Shown piece after piece: positions 1-10,800 of a DNA stretch of 64,000 bases. The notes under the pieces were generated by a model, which saw only the letters and a program-made list of their open reading frames with translations, was not told the origin of the DNA and did no database searches. The position numbers were made by a program, and so were the translations under genes. The DNA comes from Dugong dugon. Its lineage: Eukaryota; Chordata; Mammalia; Sirenia; Dugongidae. Position 1 is the first letter of the stretch; each line of letters starts with the position of its first letter. The stretch lies in contig CM057475.1 of the NCBI GenBank assembly GCA_030035585.1, positions 3,667,501 through 3,731,500 of the forward strand. Reading direction: 5' to 3'.

Positions 1-137
1 CCTGTGAGAGAAGGAAAACTTGAGTATTTCCCACTAAACAGAGCGTTAGAAAAGTGTTAGACTGCCCCCTATCAAAGCCGGAAAACTTGGGAGAGCCAGA
101 AAACAAGCCAGCCCCACTGAGTTCCGGCTCTCACAGG
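1..137. repeat. Inverted-repeat (MITE-like) element, family unknown
   Basis: The first ten bases, CCTGTGAGAG, recur as their reverse complement at 128-137. The match extends imperfectly inward through a GGAA-type block. A 137-bp unit with matching inverted ends suggests a short non-autonomous DNA transposon. The left flank lies outside the window, so no target-site duplication can be tested. I do not recognise the family. Confidence 0.4.
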
Positions 138-218
138 TTTCACTGTATTATCAATGTGTATAAATTATGGAATATCCTATTAAATATAAGAAAATATTTA
201 TTCATGTAACTTAAGAAG

Positions 219-491
219 AAGCCCTGGTTGCACAATGGTTAAGTGCTCGGCTGCTAATGGAAAGGTTGGTGGTTCGAACCCCAGCTGCTCTGAGGGAGAA
301 AGATGTGGCAGGATATAAAGTATCATCTCTAGTATCCTGCAAAAAATATATTTATATATGGGTATTTTATATGTGTATATGTGTGGCAGTCTGCTTCCAT
401 AAAGATTTACAGCCTTGAAAATCCTATAGGGTCACTATGAGTCAGAGTCAACTTAACAGCAGTCAGTTTCTGTTTTTTTTTTTTTTTTTTG
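219..491 (+). mobile_element. AfroSINE
   Basis: A tRNA-derived head carries a pol III A box (GTTAAGTGCTCGGC) and a B box (GGTTCGAACCC). A body follows (AAAGATGTGGCAG, then CAGTCTGCTTCC) and an RTE-like tail (TCACTATGAGTCAGAGTC). An AT-rich expansion of roughly 70 bp at about 315-385 interrupts the body. A T-run follows at 472-491. Confidence 0.9.
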
Positions 492-1090
492 GTATACATA
501 GATATCCATATTTATTAAGGATTTCTAAATTGTAAGGAAAAATACTAAGCATAACAACTCTAAAATATTAAATAAGATTTTTCTCTGGTGGAGGGATTTG
601 GAAGTGTTATTTTCTCCTTTTACATTTGTTGGTATTTTCTCAATTTTCCACCTTGCGCATATTCCAATTCTATAATCTGTGGAAAAAGTTAAAAGGAAGA
701 GAGAAGAAGACAGACCGCAGAAGGACAGGTGGGCCCTCTCCCAGCACCAGCACACTTGCCAATCCACACCTTGTAGAAATGGGGCCCAAGGGTCACTGGC
801 ACCAGTTCAGGGCCGTCCCTTCGTGAAGAGCACAGGTGCACTGCTTGTATCTGCACCATGGTGTGGACGAGCCATTGCTAACGTGCTCACTACACTGCAG
901 ATCTACTGGCCTGTGCCAAGAACACATATGCCCAAAACTGACCTGCACTTTGGGCCTTTTCCCTGAGAAATCCTGGCACCTGAGAGAATTCCTGAGGCAC
1001 TTTTCATAGTAATCCAATTCTGAGAGGTCCGACTGTTTAGAGACAAGAGCATTCAGTGTAAAATCATTCAGCTGATGGAAACTGGGGTGC
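492..1090. other. No recognisable feature
   Basis: Single-copy-looking DNA. Open frames are present at 626-966 on both strands. None has recognisable protein composition, splice context or family similarity, so they are taken as chance. Confidence 0.5.
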
Positions 1091-1268
1091 TTTTGTTGTT
1101 GTTGTTAGGTGCTGTTGAGTCAGCATAGTGACCCTATAGTGACCCATAGTGACCCTATAGGATAGAGTAGAACTGCCCCATAGAGTTTCCAAAAAGTGGC
1201 TAGTGGATTTGAACTGCTGACCTTTTGGTTAGCAGCTGAGTTCTTAACCATTAAGCCACCAAGGCTTT
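1091..1268 (-). mobile_element. AfroSINE, minus strand
   Basis: It reads from a TTGTTGTTGTTAGG tail through AGTAGAACTGCCCCATAG to the head complement, TTGGTTAGCAGCTGAG followed by TTAACCATTAAGCCACCAAGG. The block GTGACCCTATAG is locally triplicated at about 1127-1160. The middle of the body is deleted. Confidence 0.85.
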
Positions 1269-1815
1269 TAATCCATCCCAAAAGAACTTTTATTGCTGCA
1301 TTCCAAATATATGTATTAAAATTACTTAGTGAAATGTCCCAGGCACAGACTCTGCTAAGATTGTGGGGTTTAGTCAATGTAATTTCTTTCTTCCCCTCCC
1401 TCCCCCAGTCCAAAAGTGAGGCATGAAAGAGGTGTGCCGTCCAACACCAGGAAACTGTGGGTAGAGTCTCTCCTGAGTGAGGCCCTTTGGGGCAGTGGGA
1501 GCATCCTACTGAGGCTCTGAGTAGTCCTGTTTGTCCCAACTGCATCCCTAATTCTTCACCTCTGTGCAAACACATGCGTCTGAACTAACCCTGGCTGCAA
1601 GAAAGGAGGCCAGGGTCTTGCATCTTCCTGGGGTTTCTTGAGGATTCCTGGTGTTGGGTAAAAGAGGCCATGGAGTCCCACCAGCAGTAAAGAGAAGTGA
1701 TGTAAAGATTAGGATGGACCAAGGTTCCCCAGCTTTTCCATGGAGCTCCCTGACACCTGATGTAACTTCTATGATGGCATTTTAACTCATATGCCGTAAA
1801 TACTTGTTTTTTATA
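1269..1815. other. No recognisable feature
   Basis: Unique-looking sequence between a SINE and an L2 relic. No gene signal was seen. Confidence 0.45.
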
Positions 1816-1819
1816 TCTT

Positions 1820-1935
1820 CCTCCAAGAGACTGTATGAGTTCCTTGATGGCAAAAGTCATTTCTCTAACACAGTACCTAGCATAGTAGGAGGCTCACCTT
1901 TTGAGATAAAGTCCATTGAATGAATGAATACTTAA
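1820..1935 (+). repeat. L2 LINE 3'-end relic
   Basis: It contains the typical L2 terminal order: a GAGTTCCTTGATGGCA-like block, then ACAGTACCTAGCATAGTAGG, then GAATGAATGAAT at the end. Family assignment is from memory of the L2 3' consensus. The copy is old and diverged. Confidence 0.65.
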
Positions 1936-3369
1936 ATACATAGAGGCTCTTTTAGATACAGAAATCACAAACCAAATCCCTTATTATTGTTTCTGGCTTA
2001 CCTCACCAGATATTCATCTGGTTTCTTTTTGCTTGAGTAGAAGATGTCTAATTGCTGGAAACCAAATGACTCAGCATCTGGTCAGACCCAGTAACAGATA
2101 TGTCCTTAGGCTGGAGCCACAGCTCTACTCCCTGGAATTGCTTGTGGTCAGTGGTTCTGATTCCCTAGACCTGGTTTACCAGCTTCTCCTTCTTAATTTG
2201 AGATGCATCTGAACTGATAGTCATCACTGGAGCTAAGATCTCTCTGAACATGGGCTTGTGGTTTGTGGTGGTCATGTTGGTGCTAGGAATTTGGGTTATG
2301 TATGTATGTGTGTTCATTTGCATTCTATTATAGAAAGTGCAGCTGATAATGGCCAACTCACTCACTTCCACCTGCTTCCTGCCTCCCTGGACCTAATTAA
2401 TCTCCCTGTGTCAGAAATCTGTTACTCCTGCACTGTCTGCCGGAGAGGTGGTGCCAGCTCAGCAAGCCAGGCAGAGCTGGGAGCTGGGAGCCAGCCCAGA
2501 GGAGACAAGGCTTGGACATCCAAAAGAGGGCGAGAAGTAGAGAGCCTGAAATGTCCTTAGACTCTTGGGAAGTGAACCAACTGCCAAGCGGTGGTGACTA
2601 CTTGTGAGAGGAACCAACCCCAAGATTTTTTATTGCCCCTTTATCAGGAAATAAGAGGTATATTTCAAAAAGGCCAAGAAATGTCAGTGTTTAAGGCAAG
2701 ATATAGAGGAAGTCTTTGGAGACACTGCAAAACAAGACAGACACAGGGTCTGTATCTCATGCAGCAGTGCTCCTGCTCCCACCTGAAGGCAATGTGGACC
2801 CTTCTAAATCAAAGCACTCAATTATATTTTCAATTGTCCTTTAATAATTTCTTTTAGGATAGCCTATTAAAAGAAACATGGAATTAGAAACCCTGGAGAG
2901 ATAACATCTTACTTAGAAAATATGTCATGACAAAAAGATCTACATTGTATGAGATATGACCATTTTACATTATTCCATCTCTCTGTATACTGCACCCAAA
3001 TAAAATTTAAAATTAAGAAATAGAGATATTTTTTTAAATAACCAGGTGTTCTCTCCCCCTGCTCTGCCCCCACTCCTGCAAAAACCATAGCCCAGGTGTC
3101 TTCCGTGCTGTGAGGCTGAGGGTACTCCTGAGGAGGTGGCAGAAGAGAACTAATTGGATTATCTGCCAGAGTGACCATCTGCAAAGGGTAGTTAGTTGTT
3201 CTTTGAAGTGATTACACTGCCATCACCATCTTATCACAGTCATCTAAAAATACCACCATTATTTTGAAATAAATTTTGCCCACCCAGGAGCTCTTCAGTG
3301 GAGACCTCTAAACCATTCCCCGTGAGGTTCAGCAGAGCCGATGTGAACATGTATCCCACCAGAAGTACA
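1936..3369. other. No recognisable feature
   Basis: No repeat or gene could be assigned with confidence. Short open frames (for example 2258-2560 and 2591-2857) lack any protein-family signature. Confidence 0.4.
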
Positions 3370-3530
3370 ATGTGGCTTTGGCCACGGCTTTAACCTCAGT
3401 TGTTTAATCTTTCTGAGTCTTGGCTCCTCATCAGCAAAATTAGAGAAACATCGTAGTTGTTAGGATTCAAGGAGCTAAGAGGTTTAAATCACAGAGCGTG
3501 ATGTCTTGTCCCATGTAGAAGGTGTTAATA
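3370..3530 (+). repeat. MIR SINE relic
   Basis: It resembles the MIR core: a block near TTAACCTCAGTTGTTTAATC, then TCTGAGTCTTGGCTCCTCATC, then the Lys-tail-like GAAGGTGTTAATAA. The copy is diverged, so the call is moderate. Confidence 0.5.
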
Positions 3531-3628
3531 AGGTTGCCTGGTGTTGTTGTCACTGTCACTACTATTATTAGAGTTTGTCCTTCTTTGAACAAGATAGCAA
3601 TATAAAGCATTTTGCTCCGAAAACTGAG

Positions 3629-3790
3629 GAGCCCTGGTGGCACAGTGATTAAGCGCTCAGCTGCTAACTGAGAAATCAGCAATTTGAACCCACCAGCCGC
3701 TCTATGGGAGAAAGACATGGCAGTCTGCTCTATGGGGTAATCTCTGTCCTATAGTGTCACTATGAGTCAGAACCTATTTGGCACAAATGA
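3629..3790 (+). mobile_element. AfroSINE
   Basis: The head GCCCTGGTGGCACAGTGATT is followed by the A box TTAAGCGCTCAGCTGC and a diverged B box (AATTTGAACCCACC). The body AGAAAGACATGGCAGTCTGC and the tail GTCACTATGAGTCAGAACC follow. It is shortened in the middle. Confidence 0.9.
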
Positions 3791-3811
3791 CAAAGGGGGC
3801 CTAAAGCCGAA

Positions 3812-3945
3812 AAACACTTACTGTCAAGTTGATTCTGACTCATGACGACTACCTGTTTTTCAGAGAGGAAATGAGCTTCATAGGGTTTTCAATGACTGCT
3901 TTTGGAGTAGATTGCCAGGCCTTTCTTCTGAGGTGCCTTTGAATG
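3812..3945 (-). mobile_element. AfroSINE, minus strand, 5'-truncated
   Basis: The tail complement GTTGATTCTGACTCATGACG is followed by CATAGGGTTTTCAATG and CCAGGCCTTTCTTCTGAGG. The last block is diagnostic of the second AfroSINE body type, also seen at 14178 and 18170. The tRNA head is missing. Confidence 0.8.
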
Positions 3946-4319
3946 GAGTTTAACCTTATTTTTTGACACAGAAAATTTGGAAGAAAATAAAAATAAGTAT
4001 AAAATTTAAGAGAATTAGAGCCCAAAAGAAAAGATAACACTTTTCAGAGAAAAAAAAAAAAAAGAAAGAAAGAAAGGGGGCGTTATGTATGAACAGATCC
4101 AGGTATAGAATAATCCTTTTGAGGGTTTATCCGTTCAACTCAAGGCCATGGATAAACAGAATTTCTGGGGTAGGTGAGGATTTAGTGCAAAACCAGTAAA
4201 GGGATTCAAGTGCAACCACCAAGAATATTAAGGAAAAAAAGTGAACTGAATTTTATTATCAGTAAATTAGAACATTTTACTCCAGAGTCTAATAATGAAA
4301 TTGCTCCATTTGCTCCTTT
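3946..4319. other. No recognisable feature
   Basis: AT-rich sequence with an A/GAAA run at 4051-4076. No gene or assigned repeat was seen before the 5' duplication of LINE-1 copy 1. Confidence 0.4.
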
Positions 4320-4334
4320 AAAAATCACAAAATA

Positions 4335-6322
4335 GGAGTTAAAAGCTATTCAGGACATAGAGGCAAGATGGTGCTCTAGGCAGAAACACCACGCCGTCCC
4401 TCCACAGCAAAGATCCGAAAAACTAAGCCTAACAGAGAATCAACAATCCTGAAACCCTAGAACACCAAATGAAGAGATAAAGAACTCAGCCAAACACCAA
4501 ACGGAGTGAGAATACTAAAAGAGAACGGAGAGTGAGGAGAGACTCAGGCAGAGATTCCTTACCAGCTAACGCAGCGCGGATCCACCATCTTGGATTCCTA
4601 TCGGAGACCAGCAAACGGGAGAGCAGCCTTGCAGAGCATCTGGTCGGAGACAGAACGACCGGTAAACTGCGGTGCGCGCTCTCCCACCACCCACCCCTCT
4701 CCGCCTCAGCTGGGGATCCCCTGCTTTCCGTGGCCAGGGTCCCTGGGCTGGGGGGTGCTGGTGCTTGGATTCCGCGCACCTGGGCTGGCGGCTTTCTGGG
4801 AGCCGTTTGCTAGCAGCTAGCGAACCTTTTTCTGCCGCCTCCCCCTCCTTTTGCCTGGGTACCTGGTTCCGAGTGCCGTCTCTGCTCTCTCCTGCGGGGC
4901 TGTAGGGCTGTGTGCGGGCGTGTGGCTGTTTCTAGGTCTGGGCTCCTGCGTGGGTGGGATCCCGGGGCCTTTGTTCGTTCGCCCCTCTGCTTTCCGTGGC
5001 CGGAGTCCCTGAGCTGGGGGGCGCCGGTGCTTGGATTCCACGCGCCCGGGCGGGAGGCTTTCTGGGAGCCATTTGCTGGCACCTAGCGAAACTTTTTCTG
5101 CTGCCTCCCCCTCCTTTTGCCTGGGTGCCTGGTTCCGAGTGCTGTCTCTGCTCTCTCCTGCGGGGCTGTAGGGCTGCGTGCCGGCGTGTTGCTGTTTCTA
5201 GGTCTGGGCTCCCGCGTGGGTGGGATCCCGGGGCCTTTGTTCATTCGCCCCTCTGCTTTCCGTGGCCGGAGTCCCTGAGCTGGGGGGCGCCGGTGCTTGG
5301 ATTCCGTGTACCCGGGCTGGAGGCTTTCTGGGAGCCGTTTGCTGGCAGCTAGTGAACCTTTTTCTCCGGCCTCCCCCTCCTTTAGCCTGGGTGCCTGGTT
5401 CCGAGTGCCGTCTCTGCTCTCTCCTGCGGGGCTGTAGGGCTGCGTTCGGGCGTGTGGCTGTTTCCAGGTCTGGGCTCCCGCGGGGGTGGGATCCTGGGGC
5501 CTTTGTTCGTTGGCCCCTCTGCTTCCCGTGGCCACGGTCACTTAACCCCGAGACTTCCGGCTTCTTGGAAATCGCGCCCCTGAGTGGGGGCTCTCTGGGT
5601 CCCATTTGTAGGCACTGACTGCTGGTGTTGTCCTTTTTTTTTTTCTTTCTCAATTTTATTTTTCTTCCTTTTTTGATTAGTTTTGTCATCTTTTGCCTCT
5701 TTTTCTCGTTTGTCTTTCTTCATTGCTTAATTTCTTGTCTCTCTATCTCTTCCTTCTCTTTCTGATCCCTGAATACCAGGCGATGTATGCCTCTGTACCT
5801 TCTTGCCAGGCTGAGCTGTGAAAATTGAGACCGACTCCCCCAGACCTCATAGCTGCATCGGTGGGATCCCTGGGAACTTTGCAGTTCTTTAACTTTTCTG
5901 ATTTTTATTTGGTCATTCTTTCCTTTTCTTTCTCTTCCCCCTTCTGGTTTCCTCCATCCCATAGTCTCTCATCTGTACATTCCAACGACAAGCTCCCCTA
6001 GCATTCTTTTATGTTTGTACGCTTTTTGCTCCTCCTCCTCTCTCCTCTCTCCCATATCCAGCTTAGCTTCACACATAACCATCTTCCCGCTGCACCCTAC
6101 CTACCTGCACCGTGCGCTAGACATCACATCACCAAGCGGTGCAGGCACGCCCTATTGTAACCTGCCCAGCACTGACTACCGACCATCCTGGTGGCTGCGG
6201 TGAGTGCCACAAGCAACCCATCCCAGGGGTTCCTCCTCAGCTAGATCTGCCCAGCAGTATCACAAGGACGAAACAAAAAAAAAAAAAATCTACAATCAAT
6301 AAACGAGAGAAATATCTACTGA
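4335..6322 (+). promoter_or_regulatory. LINE-1 copy 1 5' UTR with CpG-rich promoter monomers
   Basis: This is a GC- and CpG-rich leader of about 2 kb. A CAAGATGG block lies near its start (4364-4371), and an antisense YY1-like CCATCTTGG at 4585-4593 is kept in copy 2 at the same relative place. Three 266-bp tandem units follow, then a T-rich segment (about 5630-5780) and a non-repetitive segment leading to ORF1. L1 5' UTRs are known to carry internal pol II promoters. Here that role is inferred from position and composition. Confidence 0.8.
4721..5518 (+). repeat. Three 266-bp tandem monomers in the L1 5' UTR
   Basis: The anchor CTGCTTTCCGTGGCC begins at 4721, 4987 and 5253. A variant fourth start, CTGCTTCCCGTGGCC, is at 5519, so the spacing is exactly 266 bp each time. 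Each unit repeats TGCTTGGATTCC, CTTTCTGGGAGCC, TGCCTGGTTCCGAGTGC-like, CTCCTGCGGGGCTGTAGGGC and GATCCCGGGGCC-like blocks. Because 266 is not a multiple of three, long stop-free frames cross the monomers on both strands. They are composition artefacts, not genes. Confidence 0.95.
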
Positions 6323-7372
6323 ATGCCCCGAAAACAGCAAACAATATCAAAACATTTACAAAAACAAGACAAGATGGCTCCAATAGGCGTCCAAATTAAA
6401 ACACCAGATAACACTCCTGTGGAAGAAAATGCGCTAGAAGTACCTGATAGGGAACTCAAATCACTAATACTCAGAATTTTCCAAGAACTGAGGCAAAAAG
6501 CTGACAAACATGAGGAAAAAATAGACAAATTTATGGAAAATACAGACAAAAAATTGGAAGAATTCAGGAAGATGATGCAGGAACAAAATGCCAAAATAAA
6601 TTCACAACTCCAAATTATACAAAAACAACAATTAGAAATCCAAAAGATAAACAACAAGATTTCAGAAATGGACGGTGTCATAGAAGGGCTGAGAAGTAGA
6701 TTTGAAACCATGGAAGACAGGATCAGTGGAACTGAAGACAAACACTTGGATACAACTCTGTTTCAGGAAAACTCAGAAAAAAGAACAAAGAAAAATGAAG
6801 AGACCCTGAGAGTTATGTGGGACACAATTAAAAGCAAAAACTTACGAGTAATTGGCATACCAGAACAGGGGGAGAAAACAGAAAACACAGAGAGGATCAT
6901 TGAGGAACTGCTGACAGAAAACTTTCCCAATATCATGAAAGATGAAAAGCTGGTCATCCAAGAAGCTCAACGAACCCCATATAGAAGAGACCCCAAAAGA
7001 AAATCACCAAGACATATCATATTCACACTCGCTAAAACTAAAGACAAACAAAGAATCCTGAGAGCAGCTCGTGAAAAACAAGAAGTCACATACAGAGGAG
7101 AAACAATAAGACTAAGCTCAGATTATTCAGCAGAAACCATGCAGGCAAGAAGGCAATGGGATGACATATATAAAATCTTGAAAGAAAAAAATTGTCAGCC
7201 AAGAATAATATATCCTGCAAAACTCTCATTCATATTTGATGGTGAAATTAGGTCATTTCCAGATAAACAGAAACTAAAGGAATATGCAAAAGTCAAACCA
7301 AACTTACAAGAATTATTAAAGGGAGTTCTTCGATCTAAGGACAAACAGCTTCAGCCCTCAGGCAGGACCTAG
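6323..7372 (+). CDS. L1 ORF1 protein (RNA-binding chaperone), open, 349 aa
   Basis: ORF1p coats L1 RNA as a coiled-coil trimer and acts as a nucleic-acid chaperone in the cytoplasmic L1 particle. The reading frame is uninterrupted from ATG at 6323 to TAG at 7370-7372, close to the human length of 338 aa. Residues about 40-150 are a long Gln/Lys/Glu-rich coiled coil (includes KINNKISEMDG). From about 170, LRVIGIPEQGEK starts the RRM-like domain. Residues about 255-300 (REKQEVTYRGETIRLSSDYS, then AETMQARRQW) and YPAKLSF mark the C-terminal domain. It is followed after 431 nt by ORF2, the usual L1 order. The start is supported by homology to copy 2. Confidence 0.93.
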   Translation: MPRKQQTISKHLQKQDKMAPIGVQIKTPDNTPVEENALEVPDRELKSLILRIFQELRQKADKHEEKIDKFMENTDKKLEEFRKMMQEQNAKINSQLQIIQKQQLEIQKINNKISEMDGVIEGLRSRFETMEDRISGTEDKHLDTTLFQENSEKRTKKNEETLRVMWDTIKSKNLRVIGIPEQGEKTENTERIIEELLTENFPNIMKDEKLVIQEAQRTPYRRDPKRKSPRHIIFTLAKTKDKQRILRAAREKQEVTYRGETIRLSSDYSAETMQARRQWDDIYKILKEKNCQPRIIYPAKLSFIFDGEIRSFPDKQKLKEYAKVKPNLQELLKGVLRSKDKQLQPSGRT

Positions 7373-7803
7373 GACCTAGGATGCAGGTTAACATGAACCA
7401 GATACCATTCTAGGAACTGAACTACAGACGACTTTCCAAAAACAAAAGATATACAACAGGGAATCAGAGAAATCAATCAAAGGATGACAACAACATCAAA
7501 ACAATGAAAGAGGGAACAAACGGCATAGGTATAGAACCTTCTAAAGGAGAAGAAGGCAAGGCGATACCAAGTAACGGTAGACTGCTTCAAAATTATAAAG
7601 ATAAGGGTAAAATTCATGGTAACCACAAAAAAAGTTAACAAACCAACTCATAAAAATAAAGACGAAAAACATAAAGTCTCAACAAAAACAAAACCTACAA
7701 AAACAAAAGAAATGAACACAAAATCCACAAACAAAAGGAACTCAGCACAAGAGAGTAAGAAGAACAAAGAAAACTTCAGCATCACAAAAAACAGCACTAC
7801 AAA

Positions 7804-10800
7804 ATGACAGCAACAAACTCACATCTATCAATAATTACACTGAACGTAAATGGACTCAATGCACCCATAAAGAGACGGAGAGTGGCAGAATGGATAAGAA
7901 AACAGGATCCATCTATTTGCTGTCTACAAGATACACATCTTAGAAACAAAGATGTGAATTTATTAAAAATCAAAGGTTGCAAAAAAATATATCAAGCTAA
8001 CAACTATCAAAAAAGAGCAGGAGTGGCAATTCTAATCTCAGATAAAATAGACTTTAAAACAAAATCTACCATAAAAGACAAAGAAGGACACTATATAATG
8101 ATTAAGGGGATGATCCATCATGAAGACATAACCATAATAAATATCTATGCACCCAATGACAGGGCTCCAAAATACATAAAAAAAACTCTAACAGCACTGA
8201 AAAGAGAAATTGACAGTTCCACAATAATAGTAGGAGGCTTCAACACACCACTCTCAGTAAAGGAGAGAACAACTAAAAAGAAACTCAGCAAAGATACAGA
8301 AGACCTAAAGGACACAATCAGCCAACTGGACCTCATAGACATATATAGAACAATCCATCCAACCGCTGCAATGTACACAGTCTTTTCAATGCACATGGAA
8401 CGTTCGCCAGAATAGACCACATCTTAGGCCACAGAGCAATCCTCAACAAGATCCAAAGCGCTGAGATAATTCACAGTATCTTCTCTGACCACAATGCCAT
8501 CGAGGTAGAAATTAACACTAGAAAGAGCAAGGAAAAAAAATCAAACACATGGAAACTGAATAATAATCTGCTTACACATCAATGGGTAATAGAAGAAATC
8601 AGAGATGGAATTAAAAAATTCCTAGAATCAAATGAAAATGAAAACACATCATACCAAAACCTTTGGGACACAGCAAAGGCAGTCCTCAGAGGACAATTTA
8701 TAGCAATAGATGCACATATCAAAAAAGAAGAAAGGGACAAAATCAAAACATTAACTACAGAACTCAAACAAATAGAAAGAGAACAACAAAAAAAGCCTAC
8801 AACCACCGGAAGAAAGGAAATAGTAAAGATCAGAGCAGAAATCAATGAAATAGAGAACAGAAAAACAATAGAAAGAATCAACAAAACCAAAAGTTGGTTC
8901 TTTGAAAGAATCAACAAAATCGAGAAACCACTGGCCAGACTGATAAAAGAAAAACAGCAGAGGGCACAAATAACCCAAATAAGAAATGAAATGGGGGACA
9001 TTACAACAGACCCAACTGAAATAAAAAGGATTATAACAGAATATTATGAAAAACTATATTCCAACAAATTTGAAAACCTAGAGGAAATGGATAAATTTCT
9101 AGAAACATACGGCCTACCCAAACTACAACAAAGTGATACTGAAAATCTGAACAGACCCATAACAAGAGAAGAGATTGAAAAGGTAATAAACAAACTCCCA
9201 ACCAAAAAAAGCCCTGGCCCAGATGGCTTCACTGGAGAATTCTACAAAACATTTACAGAAGAGCTCGTACCAGTTCTACTCAAGTTATTTCAGAGCATAG
9301 AAGAGGAAGCAACACTTCCAAATTCATTCTATGAAGCCAGCATAACGCTGATACCAAAACCAGGCAAAGACATCACAAAAAAAGAAAATTACAGACCAAT
9401 ATCTCTTATGAATATAGATGCAAAAATTCTGAACAAAATTCTAGCCAATAGAATTCAGTATCATATCAAAAAAATAATACACCACGACCAAGTAGGATTC
9501 ATACCAGGTATGCAAGGATGGTTTAACATTAGAAAATCCATCAACGTAATCCACCACATAAATAAAAGGAAAGAAAAAAATCACATGATTATCTCAATTG
9601 ATGCAGAAAAGGCATTTGACAAAGTCCAACACCCATTCCTGATAAAAGCTCTCAATAAAATAGGTATAGAAGGGAAATTTCTCAACATCATAAAGGGCAT
9701 CTATGCAAAACCAACAGCCAACATCATTCTTAATGGAGAAAGGCTGAAAACATTCCCCCTGAAAACAGGAACAAGACAAGGATGCCCTTTATCACCACTC
9801 CTATTTAACATTGTGCTGGAAGTTCTAGCTAGAGCAGTAAGGCAAGAGAAAGAAATAAAGGGCATCCAAATTGGTAATGAAGAAGTTAAACTCTCCCTGT
9901 TTGCAGATGATATGATACTATACATAGAAAACCCTAAAGACTCCACGAGAAATTTACTGGAACTAATAGAAAGATTCAGCAGAGTAGCAGGATACAAGAT
10001 AAACATTCAAAAATCAGTTGGATTCCTATACACCGGTAAAGAGAACGATGAAAAGGAGATCAGGAAATCAATACCATTTTCCATAGCCCCTAAAAAGATA
10101 AAATACTTAGGAATAAATCTGACCAGGAATATAAAAGACCTATACAAAGAAAACTACAAAACACTGCCGCATGAAACCCAAAGGGATCTACATAAATGGA
10201 AAAACATACCATGCTCATGGATAGGCAGACTCAACATTGTGAAAATGGCAATTCTACCTAAAGCAATCTACAAATACAATGCAATTCCGATACAAATACC
10301 AACAACATTCTTCAAAGAGATGGAAAAACTAATTATTAACTTTATATGGAAAGGGAAGAAACCCTGAATAAGTAAAGCACTACTGAAGAAGAAGAATAAA
10401 GTTGGAGGACTCACACTACCTGACTTGAGAACCTACTATACAGCTACAGTACTCAAAACAGCCTGGTACTGGTACAACAACAGAGACATTGACCAATGGA
10501 ACAGAATTGAGAACTCAGATGTAAATCCATCCACCTACGGTCACCTGATTTTTGACAAGGGCCCAAAATACATCAAATGGGGAAAAGACAGTCTTTTTAA
10601 CAAATGGTGCTGGCAAAACTGGATATCCATTTGTAGAAAAATGAAACAGGACCCATACCTCACACCATATACAAAAACTACTTCAAAATGGATCAAAGAC
10701 CTGAATATAAAGCCTCAAACTATAAAATTCATAGAAGAAAAAATAGGACCAACACTTCAGACCTTAATACATGGCATTAACAGGATACAAACCATAAACA

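Noticed and set aside
231-300. tRNA-like A and B boxes
   Set aside because: These are the pol III boxes of an AfroSINE head. The cloverleaf is not maintained, so this is not a tRNA gene. The same applies to the other SINE heads.
4721-5518. Tandem repeat as satellite or CRISPR-like array
   Set aside because: The units are 266 bp with no spacers and lie in an L1 leader, and the genome is mammalian.
4650-5550. Possible host CpG-island promoter
   Set aside because: The CpG-rich block is internal to LINE-1 copy 1, bounded by target duplications, so it is the element's own leader.
4486-5689. Long open frames on both strands through a GC-rich, CpG-rich stretch
   Set aside because: They lie in the L1 5'-UTR monomers. 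The same words repeat in shifted frames because 266 is not divisible by three. No protein family is apparent.
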